This document shows positions 7,609 through 16,926 of a stretch of 45,503 bases of DNA, in pieces. The stretch covers positions 1-45,503 of the forward strand of contig NZ_VJZD01000052.1 in the NCBI RefSeq assembly GCF_009377175.1, in the 5' to 3' direction. Position numbers and translations under genes: made by a program. This DNA comes from Streptomyces adustus. GTDB lineage: Bacteria; Actinomycetota; Actinomycetes; Streptomycetales; Streptomycetaceae. Position 1 is the stretch's first letter, and each line of letters opens with the position of its first letter. The notes beneath the pieces are model-generated. The model did not search any database. It was given only the letters and a program-made list of their open reading frames with translations, and was not told the DNA's origin.

Positions 7609-10002
7609 TCAATCCATCCGCCCCAGCACCTCCCGCACCCGCCGGACATCGCGGATCCGTCGCTCGTACGTCGCGCCGAGTGCGAGCAGCAGGAGTCCGG
7701 CGAGTGCGGGAGGCACCCAGCGGGGCAGCGCACCGGCCATCTGGGCCAGGTACGGGGCGAGTTCGTGCAGACAGTCCAGGACGAGCGTCGCACCGCCCAG
7801 CACCAGCGGCGCCTTGAGCCGGTGCCGGGCGCCCACCACGGTGACCAGCAGCGCGGCCGCGCCCAGCAGCAGCGGGCGCGTCGCCTGCGGGTCGCCCCAC
7901 ACGGCGGCGAGGCTCGGCAGCAGCGTGGCGCCCAGTCCGGGCCCGTACGCCGTCCAGGAGGTGACCGACGGATCGCGGCGCCTGCGCAGGGCGCCCACGC
8001 ACAACGCCGGCACGGTGACCGGCAGCGCGTAGGCCTCCGGGGCGCCGACGCCCCAGGACGCCAGCCGCACCCAGGCGGCCAGGACGAACAGGGCCGCCGC
8101 GGCGCGGCCCACGGGACGGCGGTCGGCGCGGACCGCGGTGGCCGCGGCGATCACGCCGGTCAGCGCCAGCACCAGGGCCAGGAACGCAGGCTCGGTGACG
8201 GCCAGGCCCACGGCGAGGAGTGCGGCGGCGGCGCCGGTGACCTCGACCGGCACCCTCGCCCCGGACGTGCCGGGCCGGACGGCGAGCAGGGCGGCGAGCC
8301 CGGCCGCGGCCACCGGGACCACGAGGACCAGCAGGGCCGTGTACCGCGTCGGCCAGTCCGCCGCAGCGCCGGTCGCGCAGGCCAGCGCGGCCGCCTGGAC
8401 GAGCGCCGCCGGAGCGGTGACCGCGGTCGCCTCCCGGCGCCCCGAGGCCGCCGCGAACAGCACGGTCAGCACGGACAGCACGGCCAGTGTCGCGGTCTCG
8501 GTGGCGAGGGCCAGGAAGGCGAGCGAGAGCGAACCGGCCACGGCGAGGACCAGGGCGGTCAGCCGCACAGGTGCGAGCAGACGTCCGGAGGCCACGGCCG
8601 CCAGCGCGGCCGCCGTGACGGCACCCTGCGCCCACAGACCGGCGGCGTAGGGGAGCGCGAGGACCGCGGGCAGGGCGAAGGCCGTGCCCCAGGCCAGGAC
8701 CAGCGCTCCGGCCAGGGCGCGCGGGCGTCGGACCTCGTCCCGCACCAGCATCACGAGCACGACGGCGATAAGCGCCGGGGCGATCAGGAGCTGCGGCGCG
8801 TGCGCGGGCCACGGCAGGTCCGCCGTCACCGCGGCCCGGGCGTCCGCCGGGGCGCCCGACCAGACCCGCCCCGCCCGGCCGAGCGCACCGGCCGACGTGA
8901 CGGCGACGACCGGCAGTGCCGCGGCGAGCGCCACCCCTTGCACGGCGCCGGAGGCCCGGAGCAGGCCGACGCGCACCGGCTCGGGGAGGCGGCCGCGCGG
9001 CGCCGCCGACAGCGCGAGACCGCAGAGCAGCCAGGCGGGCACGGTCCAGCCGTCGGGCAGCAGCGTCCGCAGCAGGCCGCCGCCGGCCGCCACCAGCAGC
9101 AGCCCGCCGACCGGCGCGGCCACGAGGGCGACCGACGGCAGGCGCGCCTGCCAGGCGGCCCCCAGCGCGATCGCCGCGGCGAGACAGAGGAGCGCCGCCG
9201 CACGGGCGGCGGCGCCCGGACCGGTGGCCGTCCAGGACAGCCAGCCGGCCGCCGACGCGCCCCAGGCGCCCAGGCCGCACGCGCCGCCGAGGGCGACGTA
9301 CCGTACGGGCCGGGTGGCCGCCCGCAGCGCCACGACCGTGTCCGCCCCGGCCGTCACCAGCAGCGCGGCCGTCACCCCGTACGCCCCCGCGTCGACGGCG
9401 ATCGCGCCCAGCAGCAGCGGGAGTTGGGCCGCGGCCAGGGCGGCGGGCAGCGGCAGGCGCAGGGCGTCCAGGGCCCGGCCGTACCCCGCCCACAGCGCGG
9501 CCAGCACCGCCGACGCGAGCGCCGTGTACGCCGTGCCGTCGATCGCCGTGAGACCGGCCTCGTGCAGCGCGTACGCGTCGAGCGCGGTCAGCGCCACCCC
9601 CAGGCCCGCCACGGACTCGGCCGTCGACCGCAGACCGCGCCGCAGCAGCGCCACCGGCGCCGCCAGCACGGCCAGGGTCAGCGCGCCCAGCACCGCACAC
9701 CGTCCGGTCATCCCCAGGTGGCCCCAGCTGACCAGGGTGAACACCATCGCGGCCAGGGTGAGCAGCACACCGCCGAGCAGCAGCAGCGCGTTCTGCACCC
9801 CGGGAGCGGCGGCCTCCGGCCGGGGCGGCGCCACCGGCGGCCGCCAGTCGGACCGCGGGGCTGTGTCCGGTTGCGGATCCGGGCGCAGGACGGTCAGCAG
9901 CCAGGCGCGGCGGGCCAGCAGCTGGGCCCGGCGGGCGTCCAGCCGCCACAGCTCGGCGTCGAGGAGCCGCAACTCCTCGGCGGGTGGCGGAACATGTGTC
10001 AT
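7609..10002 (-). CDS. Large polytopic membrane protein, unknown function
   Basis: This 797-residue protein has a soluble N-terminus of about 75 residues (MTHVPPPAEELRLLDAELWRLDARRAQLLARRAWLL, a likely amphipathic helix) followed by a near-continuous series of hydrophobic Ala/Leu/Val segments to the C-terminus, probably more than 20 transmembrane helices. Proteins of this build, an N-terminal helical motif plus a long helix array, are common and uncharacterised in Streptomyces. The ATG at 10002 is chosen for its conserved-looking N-terminus; an in-frame ATG at 10038 is possible and neither has a strong RBS. It stands alone between a SnoaL-like gene and a divergent SRPBCC gene. Confidence 0.7.
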   Translation of the reverse strand: MTHVPPPAEELRLLDAELWRLDARRAQLLARRAWLLTVLRPDPQPDTAPRSDWRPPVAPPRPEAAAPGVQNALLLLGGVLLTLAAMVFTLVSWGHLGMTGRCAVLGALTLAVLAAPVALLRRGLRSTAESVAGLGVALTALDAYALHEAGLTAIDGTAYTALASAVLAALWAGYGRALDALRLPLPAALAAAQLPLLLGAIAVDAGAYGVTAALLVTAGADTVVALRAATRPVRYVALGGACGLGAWGASAAGWLSWTATGPGAAARAAALLCLAAAIALGAAWQARLPSVALVAAPVGGLLLVAAGGGLLRTLLPDGWTVPAWLLCGLALSAAPRGRLPEPVRVGLLRASGAVQGVALAAALPVVAVTSAGALGRAGRVWSGAPADARAAVTADLPWPAHAPQLLIAPALIAVVLVMLVRDEVRRPRALAGALVLAWGTAFALPAVLALPYAAGLWAQGAVTAAALAAVASGRLLAPVRLTALVLAVAGSLSLAFLALATETATLAVLSVLTVLFAAASGRREATAVTAPAALVQAAALACATGAAADWPTRYTALLVLVVPVAAAGLAALLAVRPGTSGARVPVEVTGAAAALLAVGLAVTEPAFLALVLALTGVIAAATAVRADRRPVGRAAAALFVLAAWVRLASWGVGAPEAYALPVTVPALCVGALRRRRDPSVTSWTAYGPGLGATLLPSLAAVWGDPQATRPLLLGAAALLVTVVGARHRLKAPLVLGGATLVLDCLHELAPYLAQMAGALPRWVPPALAGLLLLALGATYERRIRDVRRVREVLGRMD

Positions 10003-10105
10003 GTCCGGGAGTGTGGCCCGTATCACGCCGTACGGCATGAGCGTGGGTACTCAGGCCGTACTCAGATCCCGGGAGAAACCGTCGGGGGCCGGGCAGACTC
10101 CGGAC

Positions 10106-10552
10106 ATGGACTGGACCCACTACCGCTTCCGCAGCCGCTGGACCCTGCCCGCGCCGCCCGCGAGCGTCTACGCGGCGCTGGAGCGGGCCGACCACTACCC
10201 CCGGTGGTGGCCGCAGGTCCGCGAGGTGACCCGGCTCGACGACGCCACCGGCGTCATCCGCATCCGCTCGCTCCTGCCGTACGACATGACGTTCACGGCG
10301 CGCGAGGTGCGGCGCGACCCGGCGGCCGGCGTCCTGGAGATCGCGATGTCCGGCGACATCGAGGGCTGGGCGCGCTGGACGGTCACCGCGCACGGCGACG
10401 GCACCCTCGCGCACTACACGCAGGAGGTGGCGGTGAACAAGCCACTGCTCAGGCGGTTCGCCGTGCCGGGACGGCCCGTCTTCCGCGCCAACCACCGGCT
10501 GATGATGCGCGCCGGACGGCGCGGGCTCGCCGCCCATCTGCGCGCGGTTTGA
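10106..10552 (+). CDS. SRPBCC (START/polyketide cyclase-like) family protein
   Basis: This 148-residue protein shows the hallmarks of the SRPBCC hydrophobic-cavity fold. It begins with RSRWTLPAPPASVYAALERADHYPRWWPQVREV, in which the ligand-pocket helix VYAALERADHYPRWW is characteristic, and ends with the long C-terminal helix LLRRFAVPGRPVFRANHRLMMRAGRRGL. Members bind lipids, aromatic polyketides or hormones, or act as cyclases and aromatases; nothing here identifies the ligand. It is divergent from the giant membrane protein with about 100 bases between the starts, and is followed by tRNA-Val. Confidence 0.8.
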   Translation: MDWTHYRFRSRWTLPAPPASVYAALERADHYPRWWPQVREVTRLDDATGVIRIRSLLPYDMTFTAREVRRDPAAGVLEIAMSGDIEGWARWTVTAHGDGTLAHYTQEVAVNKPLLRRFAVPGRPVFRANHRLMMRAGRRGLAAHLRAV

Positions 10553-10591
10553 ACGAAGCCCGCGGTGCCCTGTATGGTTCAGTCCGTTCCC

Positions 10592-10663
10592 GGGCGATTA
10601 GCTCAGTGGGAGAGCGCTTCGTTCACACCGAAGAGGTCACTGGTTCGAACCCAGTATCGCCCA
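10592..10663 (+). tRNA. tRNA-Val (anticodon CAC)
   Basis: A full cloverleaf can be drawn. The acceptor stem is GGGCGAT (10592-10598) with ATCGCCC (10656-10662). The anticodon stem CTTCG (10617-10621) pairs with CGAAG (10629-10633) around the loop TTCACAC, giving anticodon CAC at 10624-10626, which reads GUG valine codons. The T loop is GGTTCGAACCC. The terminal CCA is not encoded (ACCGG follows), so it must be added after transcription. Confidence 0.95.
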
Positions 10664-10670
10664 CCGGGAA

Positions 10671-10704
10671 GGGCCGGTCCGTATCCGTACGGACCGGCCC
10701 TTTT
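10671..10704 (+). terminator. Rho-independent terminator of tRNA-Val
   Basis: A perfect 13-bp stem (GGGCCGGTCCGTA, 10671-10683, with 10688-10700), a TCCG loop and a following TTTT (10701-10704). It begins 8 bases after the tRNA. Confidence 0.9.
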
Positions 10705-10764
10705 GCATGCCGTCCCGATGCGTCCTGATGCGTCCCGACGCCGTTCGGACGCCGTGTGCCCCGC

Positions 10765-11490
10765 TCAGGCGGCGGCCGGCAGTTCCGGGCGCAGCGGCCA
10801 GGCCTGGTCCACCACCTCCTCCGTGCCGCTGCGCGCGAACCAGGCCTGGAGGCCGCGCGCCTGGGCCGCGTGCCAGCCCGTCTGGAGGGTGTGCAGCTCG
10901 GCGGGGGAGAGGCGCTCCAGCCGGGTCGCGAACCGGCGCCCGAGCGCCCGTACGACCTCCAGCGCGGCCAGCGCGTCCTCCGCCGCGTCGTGCGCGCCGT
11001 CCAGCGTCACGCCGTAGTGCGCGCACAGATCGGTCAGCGTGCGGCGGCCCTTGCGGTAGCGGTCCAGATGCTTGTCCAGCACCCGTGGGTCCAGCACCCG
11101 CAACGGCGTCGCGTCGAACCAGCGGTCCAGCGACGAGGCCCGGTGCCGGCGCAGCTCGCGGTCCAGGAGGGTCAGATCAAACGGCGCGTTCATCACCACC
11201 AACGGGCGCCCCGCGGCTGCCTGTTCGGCCAGATCCTCGGCTATCTCGTACATCACGGGCGCCGGCCAGCGGCCGTTGCGCTGAAGGTGATCCTCCGTCA
11301 GCCCGTGCACCGCCGTCGCCCCGGCTGGCACCGGCACGCCCGGATTCACCAGCCAGCGGCTCACCCGCGGCCGCATGCCCGGGGCGTCCTGGACGACGAG
11401 GGCGGCCGACACTATGCGGTCGGTCTCGACGTCCACGCCCGTTGTCTCGGTGTCGAACGCGGCCAGGGGCCCGTCGTACCAGTACGTCAT
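10765..11490 (-). CDS. DEDDh 3'-5' exonuclease (DnaQ/epsilon-like)
   Basis: This 241-residue protein has all the catalytic motifs of the DnaQ-like DEDDh family: Exo I FDTETTG (Asp13, Glu15), Exo II NAPFDL (Asp105) and Exo III HDAAEDA (His167, Asp172). It uses two metal ions to remove nucleotides from 3' ends of DNA or RNA. A GAGGAG RBS lies 10 bases before the ATG. The protein is free-standing, without a polymerase or BRCT domain, so it may be a proofreading or repair exonuclease, or an RNase T-like enzyme. It is divergent from a DUF4365 nuclease-like gene 168 bases away. Confidence 0.9.
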   Translation of the reverse strand: MTYWYDGPLAAFDTETTGVDVETDRIVSAALVVQDAPGMRPRVSRWLVNPGVPVPAGATAVHGLTEDHLQRNGRWPAPVMYEIAEDLAEQAAAGRPLVVMNAPFDLTLLDRELRRHRASSLDRWFDATPLRVLDPRVLDKHLDRYRKGRRTLTDLCAHYGVTLDGAHDAAEDALAALEVVRALGRRFATRLERLSPAELHTLQTGWHAAQARGLQAWFARSGTEEVVDQAWPLRPELPAAA

Positions 11491-11658
11491 AGGAACACAA
11501 CTCCTCGTTCACCCACGGCAGGTGACGCACCTTCTTCTGCCTGTTTGGTGATACCCGGGCCGTTTGCGCCGTACGCCGGAAGGACACAACAGGAGTACGG
11601 GTCTTTGCAGTTCAGCGGCCCATCACGGGGAAAACTCTGGCTTGGAAGGCTGTTGGTC

Positions 11659-12225
11659 ATGGCGATAGCGCAGCCCGAGCGGGGCGGGCTGCTGCCCGAA
11701 CGGACGGCACCCCATCGCGGCACACTCGCCACCACCGCCTGCATGGAGACATTGCAGGTGGGGTATCTGCACGCGGTCGCCGCGGCCGCGGGATGCTCGT
11801 TGTCCCAGCCCTTTCCGGACAACGGCATCGACTGGCACGTCAGTCACAGCGCGCCCGGACACACGGTCGACGACGAGGTCACCATCAAGGTGCAGCTGAA
11901 GTGCACCTACCAGATCCGGCCGAACCCACCGGGCCGCTTCTTCTCCTTCACGCTCGACAACGACCACCTGGCGAAGCTCGCCCGCACGCCCGTCTCGGTG
12001 CACAAGATCCTGGTCGTGATGCTCGTGCCCAGATCCCAGGACGACTGGCTGCGCGCCAGCCACGACCGCCTGGACCTGCGGCACTGCTGTTACTGGGTCA
12101 ACCTGGCGGGGGTGCCCGTCACCGGACGGCACCGCACCACCGTGCGGATACCGACCTCACGCATCTTCGACGACCGGGCGCTGTGCGAGATCATGACGCG
12201 GGTCGGGACGGGAGGCAGACCATGA
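11659..12225 (+). CDS. DUF4365 family protein, predicted PD-(D/E)XK nuclease fold
   Basis: The 188-residue protein begins with a short polar stretch, then ACMETLQVGYLHAVAAAAGCSLSQPFPDNGIDWHV and VTIKVQLKCT. The GID (Asp58) followed about 20 residues later by Q-x-K (Gln79, Lys81) is the DUF4365 signature and resembles the catalytic D...(E/Q)xK core of PD-(D/E)XK nucleases. The C-terminal half (residues 95-188) contains conserved-looking Trp/Tyr/Cys segments (LRHCCYWVNL). GGAAGG at 11644-11649 is the RBS. Its stop overlaps the start of the next gene (ATGA), so the two products are probably partners. Nuclease activity is inferred, not shown. Confidence 0.7.
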   Translation: MAIAQPERGGLLPERTAPHRGTLATTACMETLQVGYLHAVAAAAGCSLSQPFPDNGIDWHVSHSAPGHTVDDEVTIKVQLKCTYQIRPNPPGRFFSFTLDNDHLAKLARTPVSVHKILVVMLVPRSQDDWLRASHDRLDLRHCCYWVNLAGVPVTGRHRTTVRIPTSRIFDDRALCEIMTRVGTGGRP

Positions 12226-13439
12226 CGCACCGCCCCTTGGAAGGGACCCTGCGCCCTGTGCGGCCGCATCCCGAGGCCCAGTGGGAGGGCCCGCCTGCAC
12301 CGGGCGAGGTGGACCCGGCCGTGCTCGGCGCCCTGCTGCGCCGGCACGGCTGGCAGCGGCGCGGTGGCGCCCCCGGGCGGTACGGGCGCTGGACGCCGCC
12401 CGGCCAGGGCGGCGCGGGCACGAGTCTGCTGGTGCCCGAGAGCCGCGCCTTCCCCGACAGCGACGACCTGCTGAGTGAAGCGCTCGTCGCGCTCGCCCGC
12501 AGCGGTACGCCCTCCGCGCGCGAGGTGCTGGTCGGGCTCACCGTGCCCAGCGACGAGATCCGCTGGTGGCGGGACGTGCCCAGCGGGCCCGCCGGAGCCG
12601 CGCCCTGGAGCGTGCAGGAGCAGTTGCGCTCCGGCGCCCGCCAGATGCTGCTGGCCTGCGCGCTCGCCACCCGCGCCCGCGCCGGCTACTACGGAGCCCG
12701 GCACCGGCGGTCGGCCGCCGCGCTGCTGGAGAGCGTCCTCGTCGGCTCGGCCGCCGAGGGCGGCAGCCTGACCGCGTTCGTGCCCGTCGCCGTCGCCCGC
12801 CCGCTCGCCGTCCGGCTGCACCAGGCGCTGTACGCGGCCCGGGAGGCCATCGACTACCAGCGCGCCACCGGCGGGATGGACGCCTTCGACGGAGCCGTCG
12901 AGGCGGGCGTCAGCCGTGAGCTCACCGAGGCGCTGATCATCCTGGTGCGCGGTGCCGAGGGCGCCCGGATCGCCGTGGACTGGGCGCCCGCGGCCGGCGT
13001 GCCCGAGGACTGCGCGGCCGGGGTCGAGCCCGTCGAGTTCTCGCCCGGCGACCTGCCGGTGCTGCGCGAGGCCGGGGCGCGCTACCTGCGCGAGGAACCG
13101 TCCGTACCGGTGCGGATCACCGGCACCGTGGAGCGGATGCGCAGGTCCGGACCTCGCGGCGAGGGGGCCGTACGGCTGCGGGTGATCGCCGGCGCCGAGG
13201 TCCCGCACGTCCGGCTGACCCTGGACGAGGAGGACTACCGCATCGCCGGACAGGCCCACCTGGTCGGACTGCCCGTGCGGGTGCACGGACGGCTGGAGAG
13301 CCGGGGCGGTTTCCGCCGAATCACCGGCGCCGGCGGGGTCGTACCGGTGCAGGTGGACGAGGCGGAGCGGGACCGGCTGATGAAGTCGCTCCAGGAGAAC
13401 CTGGACTTCTTCGAGGAGGCGTGCACGGGCGAGGACTGA
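12222..13439 (+). CDS. Uncharacterised protein with OB-like C-terminal domain, partner of DUF4365 protein
   Basis: This 405-residue protein is not one I can name. An N-terminal segment (about 28-80) has LGALLRRHGWQRRGG and GRYGRWTPPG; a central helical part (80-280) is rich in Ala, Arg and Leu; the C-terminal part (about 290-385) has the pattern ITGTVERMRR, then GAVRLRVIAG, then LTLDEEDYRIAGQAHLVGLPVRVHGRLE. That pattern is seen in small beta-barrel (OB-like) tails of many actinobacterial hypothetical proteins. No transmembrane segment or signal peptide is visible, so it is probably cytoplasmic. The ATGA overlap with the DUF4365 gene argues for a joint function. Confidence 0.65.
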   Translation: MTHRPLEGTLRPVRPHPEAQWEGPPAPGEVDPAVLGALLRRHGWQRRGGAPGRYGRWTPPGQGGAGTSLLVPESRAFPDSDDLLSEALVALARSGTPSAREVLVGLTVPSDEIRWWRDVPSGPAGAAPWSVQEQLRSGARQMLLACALATRARAGYYGARHRRSAAALLESVLVGSAAEGGSLTAFVPVAVARPLAVRLHQALYAAREAIDYQRATGGMDAFDGAVEAGVSRELTEALIILVRGAEGARIAVDWAPAAGVPEDCAAGVEPVEFSPGDLPVLREAGARYLREEPSVPVRITGTVERMRRSGPRGEGAVRLRVIAGAEVPHVRLTLDEEDYRIAGQAHLVGLPVRVHGRLESRGGFRRITGAGGVVPVQVDEAERDRLMKSLQENLDFFEEACTGED

Positions 13440-13538
13440 AGGTGACCGTTTCGCGGTCGGCGGGTCGGGGTCGGTACGATCCCAGTCATGCGCGCGCTCC
13501 CGTATGGCGCCGCACCCACCTTCAGTCAGGAGAGACCG

Positions 13539-15515
<1,977 letters not shown>

Positions 15516-15526
15516 TCCCGCAGACC

Positions 15527-16204
15527 TCAGGGGCCCCCGGAGCGATCGCCGCTGCGGGGGCCCTCGGTCTCTTCCGGGCGGGCGAACACCTGGAGCAGCC
15601 AGGAGGAGAACGAGCCGGTGACCGCGCCGAGCAGCGCCAGACCACAGGCCATCATGAACACCGCGATGGTCCGCCCCAGCGGTGTCACCGGCGCGACGTC
15701 CCCGTAGCCCACGGTCGACAGGGTGGCGGCGGCCCACCAGACCGAGTCGCCGAACGTCTTGATGGTGGCGTCCGGGGCGCCGCGCTCCTGCTGGAGCACG
15801 GCGAGCGCGCCCGAGAAGCCGAGCAGCAGGGACGACAGGCTCGCGTACGCCATCACCCGCAGGGGCAGCGGGAGCCGCGGCTGCCCGCGCCGACGCTGTA
15901 CGGCGTCGTACGTCTTGACGACGCGCAGCGGCCGCAGCAGGGGCAGGAGCACGACCATCGTGTCCAGAAGATGCCGGTGCACGAAGCTCAGGCGCTGCCC
16001 GCTGATCCGCCAGCGCACCAGGTAGTCGGCGATGAACAGGGCCCAGGTCGCACCGGTCACCGCCAGACAGAGCGCATGCCAGAAGTCGGACAGCCCCTGG
16101 CCCAGCACGTGGACCGCGTACGAGGCCAGGAAGAGCAGCGATGCCAGCGCGAGCGGGAGCTCCGTGCGGTGCTCCCAGCGCAGCATGCGGTCGTCGTCGT
16201 CCAT
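15527..16204 (-). CDS. Voltage-gated-type potassium channel family protein
   Basis: A 225-residue integral membrane protein with the K+ selectivity filter TVGYGD at residues 164-169, preceded by the pore helix (FGDSVWWAAATLS) and followed by the inner helix (GRTIAVFMMACGLALLGAVTG). Four hydrophobic segments come before the pore (about 17-34, 42-65, 79-93, 113-137), with a basic RPLRVVK stretch near residue 91 that resembles a reduced S4. There is no C-terminal RCK/TrkA-N domain. It is convergent with thrS, 11 bases between the stops, and divergent from the HIT gene. The ATG at 16204 is preferred; an in-frame start at 16285 would overlap the HIT gene. Confidence 0.9.
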   Translation of the reverse strand: MDDDDRMLRWEHRTELPLALASLLFLASYAVHVLGQGLSDFWHALCLAVTGATWALFIADYLVRWRISGQRLSFVHRHLLDTMVVLLPLLRPLRVVKTYDAVQRRRGQPRLPLPLRVMAYASLSSLLLGFSGALAVLQQERGAPDATIKTFGDSVWWAAATLSTVGYGDVAPVTPLGRTIAVFMMACGLALLGAVTGSFSSWLLQVFARPEETEGPRSGDRSGGP

Positions 16205-16211
16205 CGGGCCA

Positions 16212-16268
16212 GCTTCGCCCGCGACGCCTTTGCCCGAACCCCGCCGACACGCCGCGAACGGGCGAAGC
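16212..16268. repeat. Inverted repeat in the K+ channel / HIT divergent promoter region
   Basis: GCTTCGCCCG (16212-16221) and CGGGCGAAGC (16259-16268) are perfect 10-bp inverted arms with a 37-bp spacer, filling the 79-base gap between the divergent starts. The right arm lies just before a TATGCT box (16271-16276) that could drive a leaderless HIT transcript starting at 16284. Confidence 0.45.
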
Positions 16269-16283
16269 CATATGCTGCTTTGC

Positions 16284-16832
16284 ATGACGAGTGAGCCGGA
16301 ACAGCAGATCGGAGTGGGGACGCAGGACGCGTTCCAGCGCCTGTGGACGCCCCACCGGATGGCCTACATCCAGGGGGAGAACAAGCCGACCGGCCCGGGG
16401 GCCGAGGACGGCTGCCCCTTCTGCGCGATACCGGCCAAGTCCGACGAGGACGGGCTGGTCGTCAAGCGGGGCGAGCACGTGTACGCGGTCCTGAACCTTT
16501 ACCCGTACAACGGCGGCCACCTGATGACCGTGCCCTACCGTCATGTCGCCGACTACACGGACCTGACCGGCGCGGAGACCGTCGAGCTCGCCGAGCTGAC
16601 CAAGCAGGCCATGGCGGCGCTGCGGGCCGCGTCCGGCGCGCAGGGTTTCAACATCGGCATGAACCAGGGCGCGGTGGCGGGCGCGGGCATCGCCGCCCAT
16701 CTCCACCAGCACATCGTCCCCCGCTGGGGCGGCGACACGAACTTCATGCCGGTCGTCGGGCACACGCGGGTGCTGCCGCAGCTGCTCGCGGACACTCGCA
16801 AGATGCTGGCGGAGGCCTGGCCCACGGCCTGA
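16284..16832 (+). CDS. HIT-family hydrolase/phosphorylase (Ap4A phosphorylase-like)
   Basis: The 182-residue protein has the histidine-triad motif HLHQHIVPRW near residue 137 and an N-terminal CPFC pair (about residues 43-46) that may bind zinc. The order thrS - HIT - pgsA is shared with mycobacteria, where the orthologue (Rv2613c) acts as a diadenosine tetraphosphate phosphorylase. Since aminoacyl-tRNA synthetases such as ThrRS make Ap4A as a by-product, a role in removing it is reasonable. A TATGCT -10-like box 7 bases before the ATG suggests a leaderless mRNA. A second in-frame ATG lies 12 bases upstream (16272) within that box and is less likely. Confidence 0.9.
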   Translation: MTSEPEQQIGVGTQDAFQRLWTPHRMAYIQGENKPTGPGAEDGCPFCAIPAKSDEDGLVVKRGEHVYAVLNLYPYNGGHLMTVPYRHVADYTDLTGAETVELAELTKQAMAALRAASGAQGFNIGMNQGAVAGAGIAAHLHQHIVPRWGGDTNFMPVVGHTRVLPQLLADTRKMLAEAWPTA

Positions 16833-16848
16833 CGCGGGCGTGACCGCG

Positions 16849-16903
16849 CACCGACACCGCCTTCGTGCGGGCCCGGGAGGCCCGCGCGAAGGCGGTGTCG
16901 GTG
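16849..16903. terminator. Long bidirectional terminator hairpin
   Basis: A 25-bp stem with a single mismatch (5' arm 16849-16873, 3' arm 16879-16903) closes a loop of about five bases between the convergent stops of the HIT gene and the unknown membrane protein. No U-tract follows. Confidence 0.8.
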
Positions 16904-16926
16904 GCTGAGGGCCCCACGGCCCGGGT

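Noticed and set aside
7591..10728. A 1045-codon plus-strand frame opposite the giant membrane protein
   Set aside because: The translation is Arg/Gly/Gln-rich without domains, and it runs through an SRPBCC gene and a tRNA in another frame.
13440..13538. T-box or other leader before thrS
   Set aside because: The gap is 99 bases and lacks the T-box antiterminator sequence; too short for a full element.
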